A stretch of DNA of 64,000 bases from Bacillota bacterium. GTDB lineage: Bacteria; Bacillota; Clostridia; Acetivibrionales; JAEZXR01. Positions 1 to 9,716 of the stretch are shown here, piece after piece; positions within the stretch are counted from its first letter, which is position 1; every line of letters starts with the position of its first letter. The stretch spans positions 190,626 to 254,625 of the forward strand of contig JAEZXR010000121.1 of the NCBI GenBank assembly GCA_023419605.1, in the 5' to 3' direction. The translations under genes and the position numbers were made by a program. Below the pieces are notes generated by a model. The model did no database searches. It was not told the origin of the DNA and was given only the letters and a program-made list of their open reading frames with translations.

Positions 1-2755
1 GGTTATTGATTCCGGCAAGGAGATATATGTATGTAGACAAGAGAATATCATCGATCTCAATATTCTCATTACAGGCTATTACTCTTGCCTTTTGCAGCAG
101 GAAATCCGGCAATTCATAAGTGAAGCTTTCCGGACCAGAATTTCCGCTTTCCTCCATATAATAGTCTAGGGGGAGGATTATATACTCCAATTCAGCTCCC
201 TTTGACAGTTCTTCTTCCTCCTTGCCTATAAAATTTGCCAGCCGGGAAATTGTCGGATATGTAAACAAGTCGGCAATTGTAACTTTTCCGGGATATAGCT
301 GTTCTAACCGGGAGTGAACCTGCATAATGAGAATTGAGTTTCCACCTATACTAAAGAAATTATGATTGGTTCCGATAGCATCCTGCTTCAGTACACTACT
401 CCATATTTCCGAAATCTCTGCCTCGATCCTGCCTTCCGGTTTTACATATTCCTCCTCAAAACCGATACACTGGTCAGGATCCGGCAAAGCCGCTTTATCT
501 ACTTTTCCGTTTGAACCTACAGGCAGCCTGTCCAAACTCACGAACTTGCTAGGTATCATATAAATGGGTAGCTCTGTACGCAGTAGTTCCCTCATCTCCG
601 TAATATTTAGATTTTCATCGGGAACAATAAAGGCGCACAGATATGCCGTACCATCAGCGCCCTCTTTACAGGTTACAGCTACTTCCTTTATCCTTCCGGT
701 ATTTTTGATGGAATTTTCAACCTCTCCCAATTCTACCCTGTAACCCCTTACCTTTACCTGGCCGCCTTTTCTGCCTATATACTCGATATTGCCGTCCGGA
801 AGCCATCGGACGATATCTCCGGTTTTGTACATTCTTTCACTTTTCAAATAGGGATTCCATACAAACTTTTCTTCTGTCATTTCTTCATTGTTTATATACC
901 CTCTGGCCAAACCAACTCCTGAGATGCAAAGCTCACCAGGTACTCCAACAGGCACAAGCCCCAGGTTTTTGTCCAAAATAAAGACCTTGTTATTTGCTAT
1001 CGGCTTTCCAATAATATAGGGATTTTCATGCGACATTCCCAACAGGGAAGTCGTAACAATGCTGTTTTCCGTCGGTCCGTATTCGTTGATCAGCAGGGTC
1101 TTGGGAGCCTTCTCAGCACTGAGTCTTATTAAGCCGCTGCTTGATTTCTCTCCTGCAAGTATTACAGTTTTTAATGTCTCCAGATCTCCCTTCGCGGTAT
1201 TTTCCAGTATGGCCCGGTACATTACAGGTACTAAGCTCACATTGGTTATTCCCTTTGACTTTATCACGCCAGCGATATGCTTGAAGTCCCTAAATCCGCT
1301 TCTGTCGGGCAGTACCAGAGCAGCTCCTGCGAGGAGGCTGGAATACAGATTTGTTCCGAAGCCGTCAAAGGACACTGATAGCAACTGCAATATTTTATCT
1401 CCAGAGGTAATCCCGTATTTTTTTATTCTCCATTGGATTGTATTTATAACTCCTTTGTTCTCAACCATGACTCCCTTTGGATGACCGGAAGTACCGGAAG
1501 TATACACAATATACGCCAGATCATTTGCGGAGCTCATCTTATCGGGATTTCCCGTTTCCTTTCCATTCAATACTGCTTCCTCATCTATATGTATTATTTT
1601 CATTTCCTTATGAAATGCTTCTGCCGCCCACCGGTCGGCAATGCTCTTCTGTGTCAGGAGAACGGAAGCTCCGCTGTCTTTCAGCATATAGGCAATACGT
1701 TTTACAGGGTAGTCGAGGTCCAAGGGCAAATACGCACCTCCCGCCTTTAGTACTGCCAATATGGCAATTATCATTTCAAAACCATAATCAACAGCAATAC
1801 CTACTATGCTTCCGACTTCCACTCCTCTCTCAACAAGTATTCTAGCGGTCCGGTTGGCCTCTTCATTTAATAGGCTATAGGTCAGGCTTTTATCTCCGAT
1901 TTCAACTGCAATATTATCCGGCGTACTTTTTACCTGTTCCTCAAAAAACTTGCTTATTGACAAATCACCCTGGTATAGATCCGGACCTCCACTAAACTGA
2001 TATAAAAGCTGCCGCTTCTCCTCTTCATCTACCAGTTCCAGACATCTTATCCTACTATTCAGATTCTGCAATATTTGCTTCGTTATATACTGATAGCTCT
2101 TCCAGAAGCGTTCTATGGTATCTGCACTAAACAAGGCTGTGTTATAGATTATGCTGCATTCAAGCTCTCCGCTGTTTTTCCCAAAGGACAATGTTATATC
2201 ATTTTCCGTAGAATTTACTATTTCTTCGATCATCCCGGGATTATGCAGTCCTCGCATAAGCAGTATTATTTTGTGTAACCGAAAATCTCCGGAGCGCTTA
2301 AGAGTTTGCATTATTTTTTCCATGGGATAGTATTGATTTATATATCCTTCTACCACGGTATTTTTTACATTTATCAGCAGTTCCTTGAAGGTCATTTGAT
2401 CTTCAAGGATGTCCTTCATCAAAATACACTTGTTGAAGTCATAAACTTCCCCTGTGGTAGTGTATATCGGTGAAGTCACCGTAATATCCTTCTGTCTCGT
2501 ATATTTATAGCATTGCACCTTGAAAATTGACATGAGTATGGTATAAAGCAGCAGATCCTGTCCCTTTGAAAGAGCAGCCAGTCTATCTGCCGCCTCCTTT
2601 TCAAAGGCTTTTTTAATGCAAATCTTTCCCTTATTATGCCTGGCAGTAAAATCCTGCTGCAGCCTTATTTCCTCTACTCCGTTCGATAGCTTTTCAAGCC
2701 AGTACTTTCTGGCCCTTTCGAATTCTTCTGTTGATACTAGTCCACTCTCATTCAA
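1..2755 (-). CDS. NRPS module, half-C / A / PCP / half-C, 3' end outside window
   Basis: Non-ribosomal peptide synthetase; 918 codons are visible and the frame is still open at position 1. The N-terminus (about residues 10-250) resembles only the C-terminal half of a condensation domain (YWLEKL near residue 17) and lacks HHxxxDG. A full adenylation domain follows (about 270-770): A3 YTSGTSGHPKG near 422, A5 NEYGPTE near 559, A8 GYRVELGE near 670, A10 NGKVDKAALP near 754. The carrier protein has GGNS near 806. After it the chain goes straight into another C-terminal-half condensation sequence. By eye against GrsA the A-pocket residues read about D-G-T-S-I-A-E-I-V; I do not assign a substrate. 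The start is TTG at 2755, with GAGGAG 6 nt upstream, in a 4-nt TTGA overlap with the preceding gene. ATG at 2751 is rejected because it meets a stop after four codons. The module activates an amino acid and tethers it on its PCP. Confidence 0.88.
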   Translation of the reverse strand, partial: MNESGLVSTEEFERARKYWLEKLSNGVEEIRLQQDFTARHNKGKICIKKAFEKEAADRLAALSKGQDLLLYTILMSIFKVQCYKYTRQKDITVTSPIYTTTGEVYDFNKCILMKDILEDQMTFKELLINVKNTVVEGYINQYYPMEKIMQTLKRSGDFRLHKIILLMRGLHNPGMIEEIVNSTENDITLSFGKNSGELECSIIYNTALFSADTIERFWKSYQYITKQILQNLNSRIRCLELVDEEEKRQLLYQFSGGPDLYQGDLSISKFFEEQVKSTPDNIAVEIGDKSLTYSLLNEEANRTARILVERGVEVGSIVGIAVDYGFEMIIAILAVLKAGGAYLPLDLDYPVKRIAYMLKDSGASVLLTQKSIADRWAAEAFHKEMKIIHIDEEAVLNGKETGNPDKMSSANDLAYIVYTSGTSGHPKGVMVENKGVINTIQWRIKKYGITSGDKILQLLSVSFDGFGTNLYSSLLAGAALVLPDRSGFRDFKHIAGVIKSKGITNVSLVPVMYRAILENTAKGDLETLKTVILAGEKSSSGLIRLSAEKAPKTLLINEYGPTENSIVTTSLLGMSHENPYIIGKPIANNKVFILDKNLGLVPVGVPGELCISGVGLARGYINNEEMTEEKFVWNPYLKSERMYKTGDIVRWLPDGNIEYIGRKGGQVKVRGYRVELGEVENSIKNTGRIKEVAVTCKEGADGTAYLCAFIVPDENLNITEMRELLRTELPIYMIPSKFVSLDRLPVGSNGKVDKAALPDPDQCIGFEEEYVKPEGRIEAEISEIWSSVLKQDAIGTNHNFFSIGGNSILIMQVHSRLEQLYPGKVTIADLFTYPTISRLANFIGKEEEELSKGAELEYIILPLDYYMEESGNSGPESFTYELPDFLLQKARVIACNENIEIDDILLSTYIYLLAGINN

Positions 2756-3969
2756 CGCAATCTCTCCTCGGACTCTTCCTTGTCTAAGTCAAAGTCTAAA
2801 TCTATATCCTGGTCTCCAAATAGCTTTCTAACAGGACTTTCCGTATGGTATGGAATCCTTGTAGTTTCCAAATTTTTCACCATATTTATATACTGGTCAT
2901 AATTGCTGTAAAATTCATTAGCCGTATCGAATATTTCTCCTACTTTTTTATAATCAGTATGCTTCTTGGCAAAGTTTTCGCAGTAGCTACAGCTTACACA
3001 GTCATTCTTACAAAAATTCGGTATCTCGTAAAAGGGCTTGATAAACCCATCCATCTTCCCATTTTCTATATATACTGAAAATGAGTTAGTAGGTGAAAAC
3101 ATATCCAGCAACTCCATCAGATTCCCATCATAACTTTCCTTACAATAGCATTCTACGGTGCGGACAGGGTCGCCTTTCATCACCGCCTGCCTTCCCTGAA
3201 GCTTAAAGTAATTTATCCCTATCCCGACATAATATTGGATGTCCTCCGGTCTTATCCATGCCAGCTTCATTATGGTTTCCGGGCTTTCACATCTTTTCAT
3301 CATACACCTGTGCGAATAGTAGGTGGAGCTTGGCATATCGGAGGCCGTACCGGAGTCATGGGAGGTCTGATTGTGATGAAACATTTCATATACGCAGTTC
3401 TTGTGGCAAATCACATTGGTTATTACTTCTACCTTCTCTCCAAAGGTATTTCTTATTCTTCTCAGGGTTTCAAAATCTCTGTTGATGGATTCGTCGATTA
3501 CGATTTTGTCTACTCCCATTTTTTTAAAAGCTTCTGCTTTATTGGCATTGATGATCTGGCATACCGTAGAAGCCTTTATTTCAAAATCGTATCCTTTGAG
3601 CCGTATCAGCTCCATCAGTGAAGGCAAGGTTACAGTTAGGGAGCGTACACCTGCATCGTAAAGCCTGTCAAGGAAAGCTGTTATTTCCGCCGCACCCTCT
3701 GCGCTAAACTCCCTATTGCCTATGCAGGTTGCATTCAGCGTATAGTTAAATGCAATATCTTTTTCCTTAGAATACTCTATATAACTTTTTAGCCTGCCGA
3801 TATCAACCTTTGGTATCAAATCATACGCTCTGCCTGATCCCATGGAATTTCCAACAGTGATTTGCCCATAGGTTTCAGTAACCTTGGAATCCCTATATTT
3901 CTTATTAAGTGCAGCATATCTGTCAATGGTTTCTTCCTTAAAATCTGCAGGAACATTAAAATATTTCAC
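2752..3969 (-). CDS. Peptidase U32 family protein A (UbiU/UbiV/RlhA-like fold)
   Basis: A 405-residue TIM-barrel-like protein, paralogous to its neighbour 3991-5169 over the whole length; both begin MKYF-V-DF. Shared features are ETYGQIT near residue 38, a cysteine-rich block (CHKNC, then YEMFHHN, then HRCMMKRC) in the middle, a QGRQ motif, and a C-terminal block (FCKNDC, CSYC). These fit the U32 family, whose studied members (UbiU/UbiV, RlhA, TrhP) carry an iron-sulfur cluster and take part in oxygen-independent hydroxylation; the peptidase name is largely historical. The start is GTG at 3969, 8 nt after GGGAGG, rather than the longer TTG-started frame at 3975, because it aligns with the paralog's start. 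It sits between NRPS genes, so a tailoring role is inferred. The substrate is unknown, and a peptidase-like role cannot be excluded from sequence alone. Confidence 0.75.
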   Translation of the reverse strand: MKYFNVPADFKEETIDRYAALNKKYRDSKVTETYGQITVGNSMGSGRAYDLIPKVDIGRLKSYIEYSKEKDIAFNYTLNATCIGNREFSAEGAAEITAFLDRLYDAGVRSLTVTLPSLMELIRLKGYDFEIKASTVCQIINANKAEAFKKMGVDKIVIDESINRDFETLRRIRNTFGEKVEVITNVICHKNCVYEMFHHNQTSHDSGTASDMPSSTYYSHRCMMKRCESPETIMKLAWIRPEDIQYYVGIGINYFKLQGRQAVMKGDPVRTVECYCKESYDGNLMELLDMFSPTNSFSVYIENGKMDGFIKPFYEIPNFCKNDCVSCSYCENFAKKHTDYKKVGEIFDTANEFYSNYDQYINMVKNLETTRIPYHTESPVRKLFGDQDIDLDFDLDKEESEERLR

Positions 3970-3990
3970 CAACAACGCCTCCCTTCAAAG

Positions 3991-5169
3991 TCAATCCTGT
4001 TCAAACCCAAAATCCTGTTCCAAAGCCGTTTTGTTGAACAACTGCCTTACGGGCCTTGTGCCTGCTGCTTCATGAATCAGCTTTGTATACCGGTCATAGC
4101 CTTTATAGAAAGCCGCAGCTTTCTCATTTAGGTTTTTCGTACTATTATAGTTCAGGCTTCTTTGCAAGTATTCAGCGCAATAGCCGCAGTCGTCGCAGGT
4201 ATCTTTACAGAACCCCGGCTGTTTGATAAAACTATCAAGGTAGCCTTCCAGCTTTTTGTTGTCTACGTAGGGCTGAAATGAATTATAGGGCGCAAAAATG
4301 GTTATCAGCTCAAACAGATTCCCATCAAAGTCTCCTTTCATATAATGTTCAAGGGTTTTGACTATATCTCCTTGCAACACATTTTGGCGGCCCTGTATTT
4401 TGAAGTGCCTTATACCTGCACTGTAATAATGCTTCAAGTCCTCCGGCCTGATCCAGTTCAGCCGGATAAAGCTTCTTACATCACTCGCCTTCTGCATGGC
4501 ACACCGGTTGAAATAGTAATCCTTTACCTCTTGTGCCGTGCCGTTCTGCGATGTACAGTGGGCATCATGATTATAGTGAAACATTTTATACGCACAGTTT
4601 TTATAACATACATTGTTCACTATGATTTCCATCCCATCACCGAATACCTGATAAATCCCTCGAATCTTTTCAAATTCCCTTGTGATATCCGGATCCAGTA
4701 CAACTCTTTCTACACCAAGCTTTTTATAGAAGGCGGCCTTTCCAGCAGATGTTATTTCACAAATTGCTGAAGCTTTTATCTTGAAATTTCCGCCTGATGC
4801 CTGAGCAAGCTCCATTAGAGAAGGGGATGTAAGCGTAAGGTTTTCCACACCGATATCGTTGAGCTTTCTCAGAAAGCTCGTGATTTCCCGTATTCCCCGC
4901 TCACTGAATTCATAGTTTCCAAAACATGCGGGATTCAGTGTATAATTAAAGCCAACACCCCGGCTTTTCGAATAGGCAATATACCTTTCCAGTTCCGTCA
5001 GGCTGATTTCAGGCAATACTTCCGTAACTCTCCCTGAACTTACTATATTTCCTGAGGTAATTTGTCCATAGGTCTCATTTACAGTAGAGTATTCATATTT
5101 ATTGTTTAATTCCTCAAATCTATCAATAGTATGTGTTTTAAAATCTGAGGGCACACTAAAATATTTCAT
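3991..5169 (-). CDS. Peptidase U32 family protein B (tandem paralog)
   Basis: 392 residues, the second member of a tandem U32-family pair. It keeps the same landmarks as its partner: ETYGQIT, a CYKNC...YKMFHYN block, FNRCAMQK, QGRQNVLQGD, and a C-terminal FCKDTCDDCGYC block. Two related but divergent copies side by side recall the UbiU-UbiV heterodimer, in which each chain binds a 4Fe-4S cluster and the pair hydroxylates an aromatic ring without O2. The gene starts at ATG 5169 behind GAGGTAG and overlaps the upstream condensation gene by 14 nt, which suggests translational coupling. Family membership is supported by the pattern of cysteines and the TIM-barrel-like layout. The hydroxylase role is inference from the family and from the anaerobic context. 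Confidence 0.75.
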   Translation of the reverse strand: MKYFSVPSDFKTHTIDRFEELNNKYEYSTVNETYGQITSGNIVSSGRVTEVLPEISLTELERYIAYSKSRGVGFNYTLNPACFGNYEFSERGIREITSFLRKLNDIGVENLTLTSPSLMELAQASGGNFKIKASAICEITSAGKAAFYKKLGVERVVLDPDITREFEKIRGIYQVFGDGMEIIVNNVCYKNCAYKMFHYNHDAHCTSQNGTAQEVKDYYFNRCAMQKASDVRSFIRLNWIRPEDLKHYYSAGIRHFKIQGRQNVLQGDIVKTLEHYMKGDFDGNLFELITIFAPYNSFQPYVDNKKLEGYLDSFIKQPGFCKDTCDDCGYCAEYLQRSLNYNSTKNLNEKAAAFYKGYDRYTKLIHEAAGTRPVRQLFNKTALEQDFGFEQD

Positions 5170-6601
5170 TGAAATCTACCTCGTTCATCTGCATTAATCC
5201 ATCTACATCCTGCCGGATTTTATCCAGTACACCTTGCTTTTCAGCGATATCCATGATCTCTATCTCTTTGATCCGCAAGCTGGACATGCTTTTTATACCA
5301 CCGGGTCCTGCATCTGTTATCTGATTGATAATTCGTTTATAGCGCTCCACCATTTTCTTTATATTGCTTTCATCATAGAGTCCCGCATTATAAGTTACGT
5401 CCAGCAGGACTCCGTCAAAGGCTCTTACTCCCAGTGTCATAGGAATTCCAGTCTTATATGATCTTGAGTGAAGTTTTATGTCGAATATTCCATTTCCAGT
5501 TATGAGTTCCCCATCCATAGGGTAATTTTGCAGTACTACTACCACATCAAAAAGGGAATCTCTATGATCCGGCGCACTCCAGGTTCGCACTTCTACCAAC
5601 AGGGACGCTTCGTATTCTTCTATTCTTCCAAGAGTCCTGCTGACTTTTTCCATAAAGCTGTTTATTTCTTCCTCCGGTGACACTTCAATCCTTAAGGGCA
5701 GAGTATTTATAAATAACCCTACCATACTTTCAATTCCCTTTATTTCCGCAGTTCTGCCGGAAAGCGTCACTCCGAAGACAATATCCCTGTTTCCTGTATA
5801 TTTGTGCAGCAACATTCCCCAAGTGCCATATATAAAAGTAGCCAGGGTAACATTATGATCTTTGCAATACTGCTTTATAAGTTTTACAGTTTCTTCACCC
5901 AGTGCCTGCTCGTAATACCTTTCTTCCGTGCTTTCTTCAGGCTTGTTGGCTTTGTATGGTATGACTGTTTTATGTCCAAAGCCTTCAAGATATGCTTTCC
6001 AGAACTCCCTTTGGCTGTCCTTGTCCTGCCTGCCCAGCCATTTAACAAACTCTTTATATCTGTTTTTTATAGGCCTTTGCATTTCTCTGCCTAAATAAAA
6101 GCTTATATAAGCATCCTTTAGCTCCTTTAAAAAGACAGCATGGCTCCAACCGTCGTAAATTATATGATGATTGGTTATTATTATGTCATATCTCTTATGG
6201 TCAATCCTGCACAAAATAATCCTAAAAGGATGGACAGCGATATCCAGCCTATTTTCCCTGTCTTTTTGTTCAATCCGGTCTGCCAATCTTTCCGCTTCTT
6301 CAGGACTTTCCATTGAGAAATCATATTCCATGATTGGAAACATATATTGTTTGAGTATAACCTGCACCGGCTTCCTAAAGCCCTGCCATCGGTAGACCGT
6401 CCTCAGCATTTCGTTGTTATGCGCTACAAAATCAAGAGCCTTTTTCAATAGGACAGGATTGATGTCGCCGGAAATTCTGTAGCGTGTCTGCTCATTGTAC
6501 TGCTTATTCCCTTGACCGTTGAGGTAATTGAAGAGCATTACCTCCTGCATGGGAGTTAAGGATACTATATCTTCAATATTTTCCCGGTCTAATTTATTCA
6601 T
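5156..6601 (-). CDS. Stand-alone NRPS condensation domain protein
   Basis: 481 residues forming one complete condensation domain with no A or PCP domain. It opens with SLTPMQE (C1-like), carries the catalytic HHxxxDG as HHIIYDG near residue 147, and continues through the latch/floor regions (TLPLRI near 310). Condensation domains catalyse amide (or ester) bond formation between two carrier-bound intermediates. It could act in trans for the NRPS protein at 1-2755, whose own condensation halves lack HHxxxDG. ATG 6601 overlaps the stop of the acyltransferase gene in an ATGA quartet. A short C-terminal tail after about residue 440 may be a docking segment (inference). Epimerisation or cyclisation subtypes were not distinguishable by eye. 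Confidence 0.88.
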   Translation of the reverse strand: MNKLDRENIEDIVSLTPMQEVMLFNYLNGQGNKQYNEQTRYRISGDINPVLLKKALDFVAHNNEMLRTVYRWQGFRKPVQVILKQYMFPIMEYDFSMESPEEAERLADRIEQKDRENRLDIAVHPFRIILCRIDHKRYDIIITNHHIIYDGWSHAVFLKELKDAYISFYLGREMQRPIKNRYKEFVKWLGRQDKDSQREFWKAYLEGFGHKTVIPYKANKPEESTEERYYEQALGEETVKLIKQYCKDHNVTLATFIYGTWGMLLHKYTGNRDIVFGVTLSGRTAEIKGIESMVGLFINTLPLRIEVSPEEEINSFMEKVSRTLGRIEEYEASLLVEVRTWSAPDHRDSLFDVVVVLQNYPMDGELITGNGIFDIKLHSRSYKTGIPMTLGVRAFDGVLLDVTYNAGLYDESNIKKMVERYKRIINQITDAGPGGIKSMSSLRIKEIEIMDIAEKQGVLDKIRQDVDGLMQMNEVDFNEIF

Positions 6602-7875
6602 GAATATTCCCTCTTCTCAAAAGACTGCAAAAACTCCTGGAATATATCCCGCGTTCCTGTTTCATTTATTATTTTTTCATACCATTTACGCTGCTCGTTT
6701 TCGGGAACCTTTTTTGTGGCGAAAATACCGCGCAGCAGGACAAGTGCCTCCCTCATTTGCCGCTCTGTAGGTAAATCTCCCTTGATGTCAAGTTCATCCT
6801 GCATCCTTTCTATTTTCTCATAAGGCAGTTCCACTCCTAGCCTGTATTTCTCGTTATCCCAATTACGGTTACGGGTTGCAGATGCTGCTGCCAGACATTT
6901 GGTCAATACTGTAGCCGCAGGCTTACTTGCCCTTGAACCATTTATATCCAATTTCAGCTGCTGCCTGTCCCTGCCCTGTCCATAAGAAATTACCTTGCAG
7001 TTTTTTATGTCCGTTTTTACAAGATTGGCTAATATCGCCTGGGTACCCATTTCAATGGCAGTTGTAATCACGTGGCTTTTGAGGTACTCCATGATCGACT
7101 GCCATTGTACCGGTCTCATCATTTGCTTTACAAGGCATTCTATAATACGCTCCGGTTCAGGTTCATAGGGCAGCCCGGAAAAGTTTGATAATACAGGCCA
7201 CTTGCATTTATTATAATGGCAAGCGCTTAGTCGTTCCCGGAGAGCACGCGCAGCCTTTTCCATGAGTGGACTGTGGAAGGGTGGGCTCATGAGCATGGGC
7301 GTTATCTGCGCTCCTTTTTCAATTACCCTGTCTTCCAGCTTCATTACAGCACTGTGATGACCCGCTACAACAGTTTGATCCGGTGAATTATAGCAGGCTG
7401 GCACCACAATGCAGCCCGGCACTGAGATCCTTTTGCATTCTTCCTCCACTGCAAAGCTACTTAGCTGATTGATTACCGTCATGGTTCCACTTTCCGTATA
7501 GTCGTTGTTCAGTGCCAGCGCTGCCCTCTCAGATGCCAGCTTTAAGGCATCGGAAAAGCTTATGACACCGCTGCATGTCAATGCAGTATACTCACCCAGA
7601 CTGTGCCCTGCTGCAAACTCGGGCTGTATGCCGACTTCCTCCATGTATGCCCTGAATGCAGCTACTCCGGTAGTTACTATTGCCGGAAACATATTCTCTA
7701 TTTTATTCAGTTCTGTCAGATTTCCCTCAAAGCAAATTTTACACAGGTCCTTTCCCAGTACGTCTCCTGCCTCTTCATAAACATGTCTTGCTGCTGCAAA
7801 TTCATTGTACAGCGCCCTACCCATGCCGACGAACTGTGAACCCTGCCCGGGAAATAATAAGGCTACTTTATCCAT
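6598..7875 (-). CDS. Discrete malonyl-CoA:ACP transacylase (trans-acting AT)
   Basis: Acyltransferase that loads malonyl units onto carrier proteins in trans. It has FPGQGSQ at the N-terminus, the nucleophile elbow GHSLGE (Ser near residue 95) and FHSPL (His near 195). A C-terminal extension of about 120 residues follows the FabD-like core (W-NEKYRLGVELPYEK, then PTERQMREAL, then a GTRD end), as often seen in the free-standing ATs of trans-AT PKS clusters. The KS-KR-ACP-C protein at 39628-44760 has no AT, so this is the natural supplier. The start is ATG 7875 behind GGGGAGGGGA, not the longer frame at 7893. The stop overlaps the condensation gene start by 4 nt. The extender unit (malonyl rather than methylmalonyl) is family-based inference. 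Confidence 0.9.
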   Translation of the reverse strand: MDKVALLFPGQGSQFVGMGRALYNEFAAARHVYEEAGDVLGKDLCKICFEGNLTELNKIENMFPAIVTTGVAAFRAYMEEVGIQPEFAAGHSLGEYTALTCSGVISFSDALKLASERAALALNNDYTESGTMTVINQLSSFAVEEECKRISVPGCIVVPACYNSPDQTVVAGHHSAVMKLEDRVIEKGAQITPMLMSPPFHSPLMEKAARALRERLSACHYNKCKWPVLSNFSGLPYEPEPERIIECLVKQMMRPVQWQSIMEYLKSHVITTAIEMGTQAILANLVKTDIKNCKVISYGQGRDRQQLKLDINGSRASKPAATVLTKCLAAASATRNRNWDNEKYRLGVELPYEKIERMQDELDIKGDLPTERQMREALVLLRGIFATKKVPENEQRKWYEKIINETGTRDIFQEFLQSFEKREYS

Positions 7876-8012
7876 TCTTCCCCTCCCCTGCATCGGCCTC
7901 TACTCTTATGCAACCAGGATAAAGCCGTATCCTAGAGTTATAGCACTTTCAACAATACCATACTCCCCTTTGCCGGATCTTTGCAGATGCCTCAAAGATA
8001 AAGGTATATATG

Positions 8013-9638
8013 TCAGCTAATATCTATAAAAAACTTTTGATATTCAGGGTTTTTTCGCAGCAAGCTTATAAAAAACCTGCGCCTTTTGCTGTCAAACCTC
8101 ACTGCCGCATCCATAAGGTAGTCATTACTCAGCATTTGCGCTGAAATATTTTCAGCACATTCTACATCCCAGCCCGTTTCTGCAAGCTCCAGCAAAGCTC
8201 TAAACCATCTTGCAATATTTACATTCAATTCATCGCGAATATCTCTGTTTTCCTGCTCATGGACTTCAAGCACTCTCATGGCATCTTCCATGGTAAACTT
8301 TTCAAATTGCCCTCTATAGTAAGTCAGAAGCGTCAAGTGCTTTGTAGTGTAATATATGATTGCAGAACAGGCCTTTATGGTGTTCTCATCCCTCTTCATT
8401 ACATAGTCGTACAGATAGCTGTGAAGCTGTCTCAGCCGATTGTCCATAAATTCATACCCGAATTCATTGAATTTTCCATCGCACAGCAGCTTGTCCTCTT
8501 TCACCCTGTTATACAGCCTTGTGCCCTTATACATTTTATATATAGTGACAACATGCTCGATATTAGATGCAAATCCATGCCTTTCCAGAAAGTTAATATT
8601 CAAGCGAAGTCCTTCAAAGGTTGAATACGGATTGAAATTTATAAAGCCAGGTTCTATGTTGATCTGATATTTTCTGAAAAGCTCAATGACTTTATCCATA
8701 TCTTCCTGTGTTGCCAGTTTGCCGTACAAATCCAAGTCAAAGCGGTTGCCTGATTCAAGCCCTATGCAAACCCCACATAGCCCCGATTGCTTGAGAATTT
8801 GCATTATTTCATGATTTGCTTTTCTCTGGAATTCTGCACGAATATGGGCGAAATAGTGAATATTCAAATTCCGCTTTATTATTTCCTCCGCAATTCCCAG
8901 TACCCTTTCACAGTCTCCCCCCGGGTCTTCGAAACTTCCATCTACAAAATTAAACATTTTTATATTATAGGCTGCAGCGACTTGCTCAATTTCATCCACT
9001 ACATGCTTGGCACATCTTCCCCTCCATTTTTTCCAGAAAAGTTGAGAAGCACAAAAACTACATTTTGCCATACAGCCTCTGGATGTGGTTATCTGGGCTA
9101 CTCCATAGGAATTCTGCGCCAATATGTCTCTGGCAGGGAAAGGAAGAAGGTCCATGTCTTCCAAAAGCGGTTGGTCCGCATTGACAACGATGGCGTTACC
9201 ATCACGGAATGTCACTCCTTTGACATTTTTCAGTCCCTCACCGCTCTCCAGCTTTTTTACAATTTCCAGCATAACTTGCTCGCCTTCACCCCGGATTGCA
9301 CAGGCAATGGAACTGCATTCCTCCAATATTTCCTCTCCATAATAGGTCGGAAGGTTTCCACCTACGCATATAACAGCATTGGGCAGCATCTCCTTTAAAT
9401 TCCTGCTTGTATTGTAGATGGTATTTTTGTTTATGTCATATACAGGCATTCCTACAATATCCGGTGAAAATGCTTCTATCGCTTTATAGTCCACTTCCTC
9501 TTCCTTTACTCCCAAAAGCATGACTTCATAGCCAAAGCTTCGCAGGTATGCTGTTATACAACTTATTCCTACCTCTTCAAACCTTATTTGCATTCCCTTG
9601 CAATAAACTGACATAAGCAGTGTTTTTATTTTTTTCAT
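8013..9638 (-). CDS. Cobalamin-binding-type radical SAM protein 1 (FWKKWRGR subfamily)
   Basis: 541 residues. A Rossmann-like B12-binding region at the N-terminus (to about residue 140) is followed by a radical SAM domain with CxxxCxxC as RGCMAKCSFC near residue 190, right before FWKKWRGR. A helical C-terminal region of about 150 residues follows. It is paralogous to the three tandem genes at 48632-53556, from which it is separated by 39 kb. Many B12-dependent radical SAM enzymes in antibiotic pathways methylate unactivated carbons; others catalyse cyclisations or rearrangements, so the reaction here is open. The start is ATG 9638 after GGAGG; the TTG 12 nt upstream is part of the SD context. 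Confidence 0.88.
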   Translation of the reverse strand: MKKIKTLLMSVYCKGMQIRFEEVGISCITAYLRSFGYEVMLLGVKEEEVDYKAIEAFSPDIVGMPVYDINKNTIYNTSRNLKEMLPNAVICVGGNLPTYYGEEILEECSSIACAIRGEGEQVMLEIVKKLESGEGLKNVKGVTFRDGNAIVVNADQPLLEDMDLLPFPARDILAQNSYGVAQITTSRGCMAKCSFCASQLFWKKWRGRCAKHVVDEIEQVAAAYNIKMFNFVDGSFEDPGGDCERVLGIAEEIIKRNLNIHYFAHIRAEFQRKANHEIMQILKQSGLCGVCIGLESGNRFDLDLYGKLATQEDMDKVIELFRKYQINIEPGFINFNPYSTFEGLRLNINFLERHGFASNIEHVVTIYKMYKGTRLYNRVKEDKLLCDGKFNEFGYEFMDNRLRQLHSYLYDYVMKRDENTIKACSAIIYYTTKHLTLLTYYRGQFEKFTMEDAMRVLEVHEQENRDIRDELNVNIARWFRALLELAETGWDVECAENISAQMLSNDYLMDAAVRFDSKRRRFFISLLRKNPEYQKFFIDIS

Positions 9639-9716
9639 ATGATCCTCCAAGTCTGCCGGTAAGCATAATTATCGGCAGTGGCACTGTAATATATGGAAAT
9701 TCAAAGCGTCTCCTCT

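Noticed and set aside
2749..2751. ATG at 2751 as the start of the partial NRPS gene
   Set aside because: That frame meets a TAG after four codons; the open NRPS frame is one set by TTG 2755.
8787..9398. Long plus-strand open frame (203 codons) antisense to a radical SAM gene
   Set aside because: It mirrors a well-supported minus-strand gene with intact motifs and has no SD or family match.
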